From JBFAPK01 sp040676675 (GTDB lineage Bacteria; Actinomycetota; Actinomycetes; Mycobacteriales; Micromonosporaceae): a stretch of 64,000 nucleotides of DNA. Shown here one piece after another: positions 53,613 to 61,008 of this stretch (its first letter is position 1; each line of letters begins with the position of its first letter). Location: positions 62,001 to 126,000 of the forward strand of contig NZ_JBFAPK010000004.1 in the NCBI RefSeq assembly GCF_040676675.1. Direction: 5' to 3'. Both the position numbers and the translations under genes were made by a program. Below the pieces are notes generated by a model. The model searched no databases, was not told the origin of the DNA, and saw only the letters and a list, made by a program, of their open reading frames with translations.

Positions 53613-54977
53613 ATGACGAGCGACACGCCGGGCGGCCCGCGCCGCCCGGCGTCCGCCACGACCGGGGCGGAGAGCGGCATCAGCCCCGGCCGCGACGACC
53701 GTGCCGCGGGCGGAGTCGCCTCGCCCCTGGGCGCGAACGCCCTGGCCCGCTGCGTGGCCGTCGAGCCGGCGAAGTTCGCCACCGCCCACTGGGGGCGTAC
53801 GCCGCTGCTCTCCCGCGCCGCCGAACTCGGCAACCCGCTGGGCTTCACCGACCTGCTCAGCCCGGACGACGCCGACGAACTGCTCAGCCGGCGCGGTCTG
53901 CGTACCCCGTTCCTGCGCGTGGCCAAGGACGGACAGCTGCTGCCGGCGGCGCGGTACACCGGTTCCGGCGGCTCCGGCGCCGAGATCGGCGACCAGGTCC
54001 TCGACGAGCGGGTCCTCGACCTGTACGCCGGCGGCGCCACGCTGGTGCTGCAGGGCCTGCACCGCAACTGGCCGCCGCTGGTCGACTTCGCGCGCGAACT
54101 CGGCGCCGCCCTCGGACAGCCGTTGCAGGTCAACGCGTACCTGACCCCGGCCGGCAGCCAGGGGTTCGCCACCCACTACGACACCCACGACGTCTTCGTG
54201 CTCCAGGTGGCCGGCCGCAAGCACTGGCGGATCCACGAGCCGGTGCTGCCCGACCCGCTGGAGCGCCAGCCGTGGGGCGGTCGCGCCGACGAGGTCTCGG
54301 CCGTCGCCGAGGGGCCGCCCGCGTTGGACGTGACGCTGGCCCCGGGCGACGCGCTCTACCTGCCGCGCGGCTGGCTGCACAGCGCCCAGGCGCAGGAGGA
54401 GAGTTCGCTGCACCTCACCGTCGGAATCCGGGCCATGACCCGGTACGCGCTGGTCGAGACGCTGCTGGAGCTGGCCGCCACCGATCGTCGGCTGCGCGCC
54501 TCGCTGCCGTACGGGCTGGACGTGGCCGACGCCGACCAGGTCGAGCCCGAGCTGACCGAGACCGTCGAGGCGCTGCGCGACTGGCTGGTACGCGCCGACC
54601 CCGTCGCCGTGGCCGCGCGGCTGCGCGAGCGGGCCTTTCCCGCGTCCCGGCCGGCGCCGATCCGCCCCCTGGCGCAGGCGCGGGCCATCGCGGAACTCGA
54701 CGCGCGGACCCCGATCGCCCCGCGCGCCGGCCTGCGCTGGCAACTCGACGACGAGAGTTCCGGCGACGGGCCCGGCGACGCCGCCGGTGCCGGCCGGGTC
54801 GTGCTCCGCGTCTTCGACCGTACGGTCAGCTTCCCCGGCCAGTGCCGCCCGGCGCTGCGGGCGCTGCTGCGCGGCGAGGTGGGCCGCGTCGGCGACCTGC
54901 CCGGTCTCGACACCGACGAGGACCGGATCGTGCTCGCTCGCCGCCTGCTCCGCGAAGCCGTCGCCGTCACCCCCTGA
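53613..54977 (+). CDS. JmjC/cupin-type 2-oxoglutarate oxygenase (ribosomal-oxygenase-like)
   Basis: ATG 53613 gives 454 residues; a TTG at 53592 overlapping the preceding stop is an alternative. After about 45 disordered residues comes a JmjC fold of the Cupin_4 type: GRTPLLSRAAELGNP, LVLQGLHRNWPPL, and the iron site His188-x-Asp190 in FATHYDTHDVFVLQV with distal His256 in LPRGWLHSAQ. RKHWRIHEP follows the HxD site as in ribosomal oxygenases (YcfD, MINA53, NO66), which hydroxylate Arg or His in proteins. A C-terminal helical and winged region (residues 280-454) is present, as in that group. The neighbouring repeat peptide, with its His-Asp or Arg-Asp in every unit, is a candidate substrate. 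Confidence 0.88.
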   Translation: MTSDTPGGPRRPASATTGAESGISPGRDDRAAGGVASPLGANALARCVAVEPAKFATAHWGRTPLLSRAAELGNPLGFTDLLSPDDADELLSRRGLRTPFLRVAKDGQLLPAARYTGSGGSGAEIGDQVLDERVLDLYAGGATLVLQGLHRNWPPLVDFARELGAALGQPLQVNAYLTPAGSQGFATHYDTHDVFVLQVAGRKHWRIHEPVLPDPLERQPWGGRADEVSAVAEGPPALDVTLAPGDALYLPRGWLHSAQAQEESSLHLTVGIRAMTRYALVETLLELAATDRRLRASLPYGLDVADADQVEPELTETVEALRDWLVRADPVAVAARLRERAFPASRPAPIRPLAQARAIAELDARTPIAPRAGLRWQLDDESSGDGPGDAAGAGRVVLRVFDRTVSFPGQCRPALRALLRGEVGRVGDLPGLDTDEDRIVLARRLLREAVAVTP

Positions 54978-55106
54978 CCCGCCGCGCCGCCAACCGCCCG
55001 GACGCCGAGCCGCCGGACGGGGCGGCCACGGCCGCGCGAGCGGCGGCGGGCGCCGAGCCGGGGGAGGGCTGGACGGCCACGAGCGGCGGACGGGCGCCCG
55101 GCCGGA

Positions 55107-55178
55107 GGGGTTGGGGGCGGATCGCCCGCGACGGGATCAAGCGTGACCGCCCAGAGCGGGTGATCCGCCCCCAACCCC
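55107..55178. terminator. Long inverted repeat at a convergent junction (C)
   Basis: GGGGTTGGGGGCGGATC (55107-55123) pairs perfectly with GATCCGCCCCCAACCCC (55162-55178); six more pairs (one G-U) extend the stem inwards. It lies between the oxygenase gene and the convergent membrane-protein gene. Confidence 0.7.
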
Positions 55179-55217
55179 CACCACCGCGAGCCGCGAGCGC
55201 GACCCGCGAACCAGCGC

Positions 55218-55865
55218 TCAGCGCACGAGCGCGAAGAGCAGCCCGGTGGTGACCAGCCCCGCCGCCACCACCACCGCCACCGGACGGGGACCGAGCGCGG
55301 CGTGCCGCCGGTCGGCGAGCAGCTTCGCCGGCGCCAACCCGACGAACGGCCCGAGCAGCGCCACCACCAGCGCCAGCACCGGCATCCCCACCGCCAGGTC
55401 GCCGCCGTACCGGTCGCCGACCAGCCGCGCCCCGGCGCCCAGGGCGTACGCGGCCGCCGCGCCGAGCACCCCGAAGAGCACCAGCAGCGGGTTCGTCGAG
55501 CCGGGTAGCTCCTCGGGCCGCTTGGCGCGCTCGATCAGCTCGCGTACCCCGTCCAGCAGCGTGACCGGCGCGGCCGTGGCCCCGGGCGCCGGGGCCGGCG
55601 GGTCACCCAGCCGCCCGGCCGCGCCGAGCCGGCTGCGGAACAGCTGCCACAGGTGGGCGGCCTCGGCGTCCACCGCCTCGACCTCCTCCGTGGCGGCCGC
55701 CACCTCCTCCTCGGCCCGGCGTACGGCCTCCGTCGCGGCGCGCACCGCCCGGTCGGCGGCGGCGCACTGGTCGGCGTACCAGGTCTCCGCCTCGGCGCGC
55801 TGGGCCTCCACCCGGGCCGTCAGCTCGGCCAACTGCCGGATCAGCGCCGGGTACGACTCGCTCAT
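55218..55865 (-). CDS. Coiled-coil membrane protein of the FtsK-like cassette
   Basis: ATG 55865 (MSESYPALIRQLAELTARVE) gives 215 residues; the longer frame overlaps the ATPase gene. Residues 1-80 are a strongly predicted coiled coil (ETWYADQCAAADRAVRAATEAVRRAEEEV), followed by a Pro/Ala linker and three C-terminal membrane helices (about 125-150, 155-180 and 193-214). No known domain is recognised. It is the last gene of the four-gene leftward cassette, 41 bases after the ATPase gene. It may anchor or gate the ATPase at the membrane. Confidence 0.8.
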   Translation of the reverse strand: MSESYPALIRQLAELTARVEAQRAEAETWYADQCAAADRAVRAATEAVRRAEEEVAAATEEVEAVDAEAAHLWQLFRSRLGAAGRLGDPPAPAPGATAAPVTLLDGVRELIERAKRPEELPGSTNPLLVLFGVLGAAAAYALGAGARLVGDRYGGDLAVGMPVLALVVALLGPFVGLAPAKLLADRRHAALGPRPVAVVVAAGLVTTGLLFALVR

Positions 55866-55906
55866 CTGGCCCGCCCAATCGGATCGTGCGGCCGACTCCG
55901 CGGGGC

Positions 55907-58624
55907 TCACGCGGACGGCCCGTACGGGATGATCACCTGTCCGGTGCGGTGCACCGCCCGGTCGAAGTAGAGCCCCCGCCAGGGCCGGGGATACCAGTCC
56001 GGCCCGCCGGTGCCCGGGTACAGCGACGAGGTCAGCTCCGCGCCCTGCACGTCCAGCGCCACCCAGGCGCCGATCTGGTCGGTACGCGACGCCGGCCCGC
56101 CCAGGTCGGCGCGCATCCGGGCGACCCCGCGCCACCAGGCGAGCACGTGGGTGCGCCGCTCCGGCCCGTTGTGCAGGACGTGCCGCAGGTGCTCCAGCCC
56201 GGAGCGCTGGCCGGCCCGCGCCGCCAGCTTGCCGGCCGCCGCGTCCACGGCGAAGAGGAGCAGGTAGTGCGGTTGGCCGGGGGTGGCGCCCGCGCCGAGC
56301 CCGGTGGCCGTCTCGGCCATCAGCTCGCCGACGGTCTCCTCGTCGTACCAGGCGGCGTCGGCGCCGAGCGCGTCGTAGAGCGCCCGGGCGGCGGTGTCCG
56401 CGTCCGGATCGAGGCAGGCGATCGAGAACCGGGCGGTGCCGGGCGCGTGCTGCCGGTGCAGCGAGCGGGCCGCCGCGTCGAGGATCGCGCACGCCTCGTC
56501 GACCCGGGTACCGAGCACCGCGAGGTTGCGTCCGGGCGCCCGGGGCAGCCGCATCCCCGCCGACCGCGCCTGCACGTCGATGATCTCGCCGAGCAGCGCG
56601 ACCGGTCCCCGGGCGCCGCCGGCCGCCCGCGCCGCGCCCGGCTCGCCCGCCCCGGACGCCTCGCCCGGTCGCAGCGCCACGAAGTCGGGCGCGTCGGCCA
56701 GCCGGGGGATCGCGTCACCGTCGAAGAGCCGGGCCGGGGCGGCGTCCTGCGGACGCATCCGCCACAGCCGGTGTTGCAGCTCGCTCCAGGTGCCCCAGTC
56801 GCTGGCCGACGGGATCCGGGCCACCTGGTTCCCCTCGGCCATCCCCGACTCGGCGTTGACGACGGCGTGGTGCCGGGGCAGGGACTGGGCCGCGTCGTTG
56901 CGCTCGGCCAGGATCCGCAGCGCCTTGGGCAGCGCGATGCGGAGGGTGAACTGGGCGACCAGCGCCGGGCGGCCCCAGAGCGCCTCGATGCCCCGTACGT
57001 CCTGCGAGGCGAGCACCAGGTGGATGCCCTGCGACCGACCCCGGCGGGCCAGGTCCTCCAGCAGGTCGGCGGCCTCCCGGGCGACCGCGTCCCGCCCGGC
57101 GAGCAGCATCTGGAACTCGTCGACGACCGCGACGATGCGCGGCCAGCGGCCCTGCGGGTCGACCGCCCGCAGCTCGGAGAGCTTGGTGACCTCGTGCCGC
57201 TTGGCCGCGTCCGCCCGGCGGCGCAGCTCCTCGGCGAGGAAGCGCAGCAGCGCCAGCCCGAACTCGCGGTCGGTGTTGACGTTGATGCCGACCAGGCGCA
57301 TGTGCGGCAGCCAGCTCGGGTCGCGCCGGCCCTGGGCGAACCGGGCGAAGGAGACGCCCTCCTTGAAGTCGAGCAGGTAGAACTCCAGCTCGGCGGGGGA
57401 GTAGCGGGCGGCCAGCGCGCCGATCCAGGCGAAGATCAGGTTTGTCTTGCCGGTGCCGGACGGACCGCCGATCAGCGCGTGCGGGGGATAGTCGCCGAGG
57501 GTCAGCAGCACCGGCCGACCCTGCGGACCGTCCCCGATCGGCGCGGTCAGGCCGGTCGCCGAGCTCTCCCGCCAGAGCTGGTCGTCCGGCGGGAGCAGGT
57601 CGGTGAAGGGGGTCGGCGGCGGTCCGGCGGCCACCTCGGCCGCGACCTGCCGGCTCGTCTCGGTGACCAGGCCGGGCGGGGGCGGGGGGTCCAGGCGTAC
57701 CGGCAGGCCGGCGACGCCGCCCAGCCGGGTCCCGCCGGCACCGACCACCACCCGCTCGACGGCCGGTTCGTCGGGCAGCGCGATGCCGCGTACCACGAGG
57801 TGCACGCCGCAGGCCGGTCCGGTGCGGACCACCCGGTCGAGCTGGCCGCGCTCGTGGCGGGAGAGTTCGTCGCCGCCGAGCAGGACCGCGACCCGCCACG
57901 GTTCGGGGCGCCGCCCGGTCGCGGCGGCCAGCTCCCGCAGCGACCCGTGCTCGCCGGCGAGCACGGTCTCGTTGATCCGCCGGATCTGGTCGACCAGGTC
58001 GTCCAGGAGCCGACCCAGCCCGCCAGGGCCCACGAAGGTCAGCAGCCCGGCGGTGGAGAGCGGGGCGAAGCCGGCCAGCCCGCCGCCGAGGTGCTCCGGG
58101 TCGTAGCCGATCAGCCGTACCGCGCCGGGCCCGGCCCGCCCCACGGCCCGCAGCAGCAGGGCGGAGACGACGCTGTCGCAGCCGGCCCGGTCGTCGCCGG
58201 AGACGTGTACGTGCCCCCGGTCGAGCAGCGGCACCAGCGCGGGAACCGGATCGGTACCGGGCAGCGGTACCACGCCGATGCGCAGGGCGCCCGGGGGCTC
58301 GCCGCGTACCGCCGGGGTGGGCCGCCACTGCGACCAGGACGCGCCGGCGGCGCCGGGGGCCTCCTGCTCGGCCGCCTTCGCGGCGCGGCGGGCCAGCGTG
58401 GCGATCTGCTCGGCGTACCGGTCGTTGATCTCGTCGAGCCGACGGTCCCGTTCCGCGCCGACCCGCTCCGGCACCCGCCGCGCGGCCTGCCGGGTGCGGG
58501 TCAGCCGGGTCTGGGCCGCGTCCAGTTCGGAGCGGGCCGCGGCCAGCCGTCCGCGGGTGGCGCCGAGCGCGTGCGACAGCATGCCGCGGACCCGGACGGC
58601 GAGCTGGGTCCGTACGTCAGGCAT
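55907..58624 (-). CDS. FtsK/SpoIIIE-type ATPase
   Basis: The 905-residue protein begins with a 90-residue coiled coil (RSELDAAQTRLTRTRQAARRV). It then has an alpha/beta region, and a FtsK/SpoIIIE motor with Walker A GGPSGTGKTNL (around residue 390), LLDFKEGVSFARFA, Walker B IVAVVDEFQMLL (around 500), RRGRSQGIHLVLASQ and TLRIALPKALRILAERND. A third region of about 250 residues resembles a second, degenerate motor domain (RNLAVLGTRVDEACAILDAA) lacking a proper P-loop. No membrane helices are seen. The multi-domain layout recalls EccC of type VII secretion, but also DNA-pumping ATPases. Overlap of 8 bases with the upstream gene indicates tight coupling. Confidence 0.88.
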   Translation of the reverse strand: MPDVRTQLAVRVRGMLSHALGATRGRLAAARSELDAAQTRLTRTRQAARRVPERVGAERDRRLDEINDRYAEQIATLARRAAKAAEQEAPGAAGASWSQWRPTPAVRGEPPGALRIGVVPLPGTDPVPALVPLLDRGHVHVSGDDRAGCDSVVSALLLRAVGRAGPGAVRLIGYDPEHLGGGLAGFAPLSTAGLLTFVGPGGLGRLLDDLVDQIRRINETVLAGEHGSLRELAAATGRRPEPWRVAVLLGGDELSRHERGQLDRVVRTGPACGVHLVVRGIALPDEPAVERVVVGAGGTRLGGVAGLPVRLDPPPPPGLVTETSRQVAAEVAAGPPPTPFTDLLPPDDQLWRESSATGLTAPIGDGPQGRPVLLTLGDYPPHALIGGPSGTGKTNLIFAWIGALAARYSPAELEFYLLDFKEGVSFARFAQGRRDPSWLPHMRLVGINVNTDREFGLALLRFLAEELRRRADAAKRHEVTKLSELRAVDPQGRWPRIVAVVDEFQMLLAGRDAVAREAADLLEDLARRGRSQGIHLVLASQDVRGIEALWGRPALVAQFTLRIALPKALRILAERNDAAQSLPRHHAVVNAESGMAEGNQVARIPSASDWGTWSELQHRLWRMRPQDAAPARLFDGDAIPRLADAPDFVALRPGEASGAGEPGAARAAGGARGPVALLGEIIDVQARSAGMRLPRAPGRNLAVLGTRVDEACAILDAAARSLHRQHAPGTARFSIACLDPDADTAARALYDALGADAAWYDEETVGELMAETATGLGAGATPGQPHYLLLFAVDAAAGKLAARAGQRSGLEHLRHVLHNGPERRTHVLAWWRGVARMRADLGGPASRTDQIGAWVALDVQGAELTSSLYPGTGGPDWYPRPWRGLYFDRAVHRTGQVIIPYGPSA

Positions 58625-59495
58625 GGGGCTCCCGGGAGGTGGTGATGACCGTACGGGCGTCGCCGCCGACGCGGTCCAGCAGCAGTCCGGTGAGGACCCC
58701 CGCGGCGACCGCGGGATCGGCCGGATGCGGCTGCTCCGGCGGGTTGCGCCCGTTGTCCTCGCGCCGGGGCGGCGGCATCCGGCACAGCCGGGTCAGCAGC
58801 GTCTCGAGCACCCCCGGGGGCAGCCCGGGGAGCAGGTCGCGTACCCGGTTGTCGACGGCGCGCCGCAGCTGGGGCAGGTCGTCGGCGCGCGGCGGGTGAC
58901 CCAGCATCCTGGTGGCGAGTTCGCGCAGCACGGGCGGGGCGACGGCGGCCAGGTCGAGCCCGACGTTGGCGTCCACCCCGCGCAGTTCGGCGTGCAGCCG
59001 CCCCCGGTCCCCGGAGCGGACGTTGGTGGCGACGCGGCGCAGCAGTTCCTCGGGGTCGGTGACCCGGCCGTCGGGCTTGTCGGACGGCGTGTCCCGCCCG
59101 CCGGTCAGCTCGGCGACCCGTACCGACCACCACCGCCGTACCGTCGGCGCCTCGGTCGGCTCGGGTTCCGGCGCGGTCGGGTCGACCGGCGGCTCGTCCA
59201 CGATCCGGTCCGGCTCGGCCCGCCGGGCGGCGGCGCCGTCGCCGGTCAGGCCGATGGCGGCCAGGTACGTGGCGAGCTGGTCCTGCGCGACGCGCAGCGT
59301 GTGTCCGGCGCTCTCGGCGTGCTCCAGGGCGGCGGAGAGCTCCGGCACGCCCATCGGGTCCGCCGACTCCTGGCGCACCCAGCGCAGCCGGTCGGAGGCC
59401 TGCCGCAGGTGGTCCAGCGCGGTCATCAGCAGCCCGACCGGCAGCTCGTCGGCGGCCGACCGGACCTGCGCACCCAGCTCCTCGACGATGGACAT
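58617..59495 (-). CDS. Cassette protein with helical-hairpin N-terminus, unknown function
   Basis: The 292-residue protein is not recognised. Residues 1-78 are predicted as a helical hairpin (DHLRQASDRLRWVRQESADP, turn at MGVPEL, then AESAGHTLRVAQDQLATYL) of the same length and end pattern as the 86-residue protein encoded just upstream. A Pro/Glu-rich linker (about 90-125) is followed by a helical C-terminal domain (RRVATNVRSGDRGRLHAEL, PPVLRELATRML, VRDLLPGLPPGVLETLLTRL). It overlaps the ATPase gene by 8 bases and starts 7 bases after the small gene. A substrate adaptor for the ATPase is a reasonable guess. Confidence 0.75.
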   Translation of the reverse strand: MSIVEELGAQVRSAADELPVGLLMTALDHLRQASDRLRWVRQESADPMGVPELSAALEHAESAGHTLRVAQDQLATYLAAIGLTGDGAAARRAEPDRIVDEPPVDPTAPEPEPTEAPTVRRWWSVRVAELTGGRDTPSDKPDGRVTDPEELLRRVATNVRSGDRGRLHAELRGVDANVGLDLAAVAPPVLRELATRMLGHPPRADDLPQLRRAVDNRVRDLLPGLPPGVLETLLTRLCRMPPPRREDNGRNPPEQPHPADPAVAAGVLTGLLLDRVGGDARTVITTSREPHA

Positions 59496-59502
59496 CGGCG
59501 GC

Positions 59503-59763
59503 TCAGAGCGTCGCGACGTACTGCTGTGCCTGCTCCACCGCGGAGAGGGTGGCGGCGAGGCACTCCTCCAGCTCCTGGGCGGCCTGCGAGAGCGAGGCCT
59601 GTGCCGCGGTGACTGTCTCGTGCCCGCTGCCCTCCAGCGCGCCGGCGAGGGTCTGCTGCGCCTCGGCGAGCTTCTCGCTGGCCGCCTGTACCGCGGCCTG
59701 ACCGTCGCCGATCTGCTGGAGCGCGGCGTCGATGGCGGACTTCAGCTCGGCGACGCTCGCCAC
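59503..59763 (-). CDS. Small helical-hairpin protein, WXG100-like in shape
   Basis: GTG 59763 follows AGGAGG by seven bases. The 86-residue protein is almost entirely Ala/Gln/Glu-rich helix (ELKSAIDAALQQIGDGQAAV, SEKLAEAQQTLAGAL), with one turn at GSGHETV in the middle and a second helix ending AVEQAQQYVATL. Size and shape match WXG100 (ESX) proteins, but the WXG motif is missing and GSG takes its place. It is the first gene of the cassette with the FtsK-type ATPase and could be the exported or assembling component. This is an inference from shape and context. Confidence 0.78.
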   Translation of the reverse strand: MASVAELKSAIDAALQQIGDGQAAVQAASEKLAEAQQTLAGALEGSGHETVTAAQASLSQAAQELEECLAATLSAVEQAQQYVATL

Positions 59764-59788
59764 GATGGAACCTCCTGGGGGCGGGGAG

Positions 59789-59805
59789 GGCTCTATTAGA
59801 GCCTA
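59789..59805 (-). promoter_or_regulatory. Palindromic operator over the cassette promoter
   Basis: GGCTCTATTAGAGCC (59789-59803) is a perfect 7-1-7 palindrome directly upstream of the helical-hairpin gene. On the minus strand TAGGCT (59805-59800), a TAnnnT -10 element, overlaps it, so a bound repressor would block transcription of the whole cassette. Confidence 0.5.
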
Positions 59806-59884
59806 TCCCCAACCGGATGGCCGGGTCAGTAGCCGGCGAGTCGGTCAACGGGAATGAGCCGGGCATGAAACCGGCATCCCCACC

Positions 59885-59981
59885 GGCCCGCCCGGTGCTC
59901 GGCTCAGCCCCCGCCGGACCCGCCGTCCGGGCGGGCCCGCCCGGTGCCCGGATCAGCCCGCGTCGGCCCCGCCGTCCGGGC
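59885..59981. repeat. 49-bp period direct duplication
   Basis: Two copies (59885-59932 and 59934-59981) start GGCCCGCCCGGTGC and end CGCCGTCCGGGC with a handful of differences between them. They fill the place where the 5' part of the following reductase gene should be. Confidence 0.75.
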
Positions 59982-60007
59982 CGCCCGCGCCCCCGCTGCG
60001 CGCCGCG

Positions 60008-60427
60008 GTCGGGCTGACGGAGACGCCGAACGCCCGCTTCGACACCGTGCTGATGGGCCGGGGCAGCTACGACCCGGCCCGCAAGGAGGGGATCGCCAGC
60101 CCGTACGCCCACCTCACCCAGTACGTCTTCAGCCGCTCGCTGCCGCCCGCGCCGGAGTGCGGGGTGGAGATCGTCGCCGGCGACCCGGTCGGCTTCGTCC
60201 GCGACCTCAAGCGGCGCGAGGGGGGCGACATCTGGCTCTGCGGCGGTGGTCAGCTCGCCGGCCAGCTCCTTCCGGAGATCGACGAGTTCGTGGTCAAGCT
60301 CAACCCGGTCCTGGTCGGCCGCGGCGTCCCGCTGGTGGACCGGGAGTTCGACCCGAGCCGGTTCGCCCTGGTCGAGGCGCGCCCGTTCGACAGTGGCGTG
60401 GTGGTGCTGCGCTACCGCCGGGCGTAG
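60008..60427 (+). pseudogene. N-terminally truncated dihydrofolate reductase/RibD-like protein
   Basis: The frame encodes FDTVLMGRGSYDPARKEG, LTQYVFSRSLP, GDIWLCGGGQLAGQLLPEIDEFVV, VLVGRGVPLVD, the C-terminal two thirds of the RibD_C (dihydrofolate reductase-like) family. The first 45-50 residues, including the first strand and the cofactor-contacting loop, are missing. Upstream in frame there is only Pro/Ala-rich repeat sequence without a start codon before GTG 60047. It is probably a decayed gene; a short product of 126 residues from GTG 60047 is possible but unlikely to be active. Confidence 0.65.
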
Positions 60428-60450
60428 CGCCCCCGCCCGTCGCCCCCGCC

Positions 60451-60514
60451 CGTCGATCTAGGGCAAATCGTTGTGATTGGAGATCAAACAACGCTGATTT
60501 GCCCTAGATCGACG
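60451..60514. terminator. Long inverted repeat at a convergent junction (B)
   Basis: CGTCGATCTAGGGCAAATC (60451-60469) pairs perfectly over 19 bases with GATTTGCCCTAGATCGACG (60496-60514). A further GTTGT/ACAAC stem (60470-60474 with 60488-60492) follows after a three-base bulge. The right arm includes the stop codon of the convergent NYN gene. Confidence 0.7.
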
Positions 60515-60920
60515 GTGGTGGTGTGGCGGCGGTCGGCGGGTCCGGGCGCAGCCAGCGCGGGCCGCGTACCTCGGCGCCGAGCGCCGCCACCCGTTCCCGC
60601 AGCTCCCGGTCGGCCGTCACCACCACGACCCGGTCCCGGTGCCCCGCCTCGGCGCGGACCAGCTCGACGATCGCGTCGTCGCCGGAGCGGGGCGCCGCGA
60701 GCACCCGTACGTCGTCGGTCGCCGGCACGTGTCGGGCCGCGCCCTCGACCACCAGCGTGACCTCGACGGGCGGCGGCAGCCCCGGCCGGCCGGTACGGGC
60801 GATCGGCGCCAGGTCGTCGCGGAGCCGGGCGGTCGCCCCGGCCCGGTCCCGCCACCAGCCGTCCGGCCGGGATCCCACGACATTGGCGGCGTCGACCACG
60901 AGCAGCGGCTCCGAATCCAT
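60504..60920 (-). CDS. NYN domain protein (YacP-like ribonuclease)
   Basis: ATG 60920 (MDSEPLLVVDAANVVGS) gives 138 residues. The PIN-like NYN fold is seen in the catalytic DAANVVG motif near the N-terminus, GDDAIVELVRAEAG and VVVVTADRELRERVAALG, with acidic residues at expected metal-binding places. YacP/NYN proteins are RNases acting in RNA turnover; the exact target is unknown. Its last codons and stop lie in an inverted repeat that likely ends transcription of both convergent genes. Confidence 0.87.
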   Translation of the reverse strand: MDSEPLLVVDAANVVGSRPDGWWRDRAGATARLRDDLAPIARTGRPGLPPPVEVTLVVEGAARHVPATDDVRVLAAPRSGDDAIVELVRAEAGHRDRVVVVTADRELRERVAALGAEVRGPRWLRPDPPTAATPPPSI

Positions 60921-61008
60921 GCGCCCCAGCGTGCCACCCGGGCACGTTTGTCGGGCCGGGCGCCGGGTAGCCCACGCCGACCGTGTCGCGCCCGTCGAGG
61001 GAGAGATC

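Noticed and set aside
53300..55252. A 650-codon frame running through the repeat peptide and the oxygenase
   Set aside because: It is the Arg-rich alternative frame; the repeat unit length of 63 bp keeps all frames open, so length is no evidence.
55886..58645. A 919-codon open frame opposite the FtsK-type ATPase gene
   Set aside because: Composition (Arg, Gly, Pro, Val) and absence of any domain show it is a shadow; the minus strand has Walker motifs and operon overlaps.
60008..60427. Functional dihydrofolate reductase gene
   Set aside because: The N-terminal part with the cofactor-contacting loop is missing and no start codon exists before GTG 60047; annotated as pseudogene.
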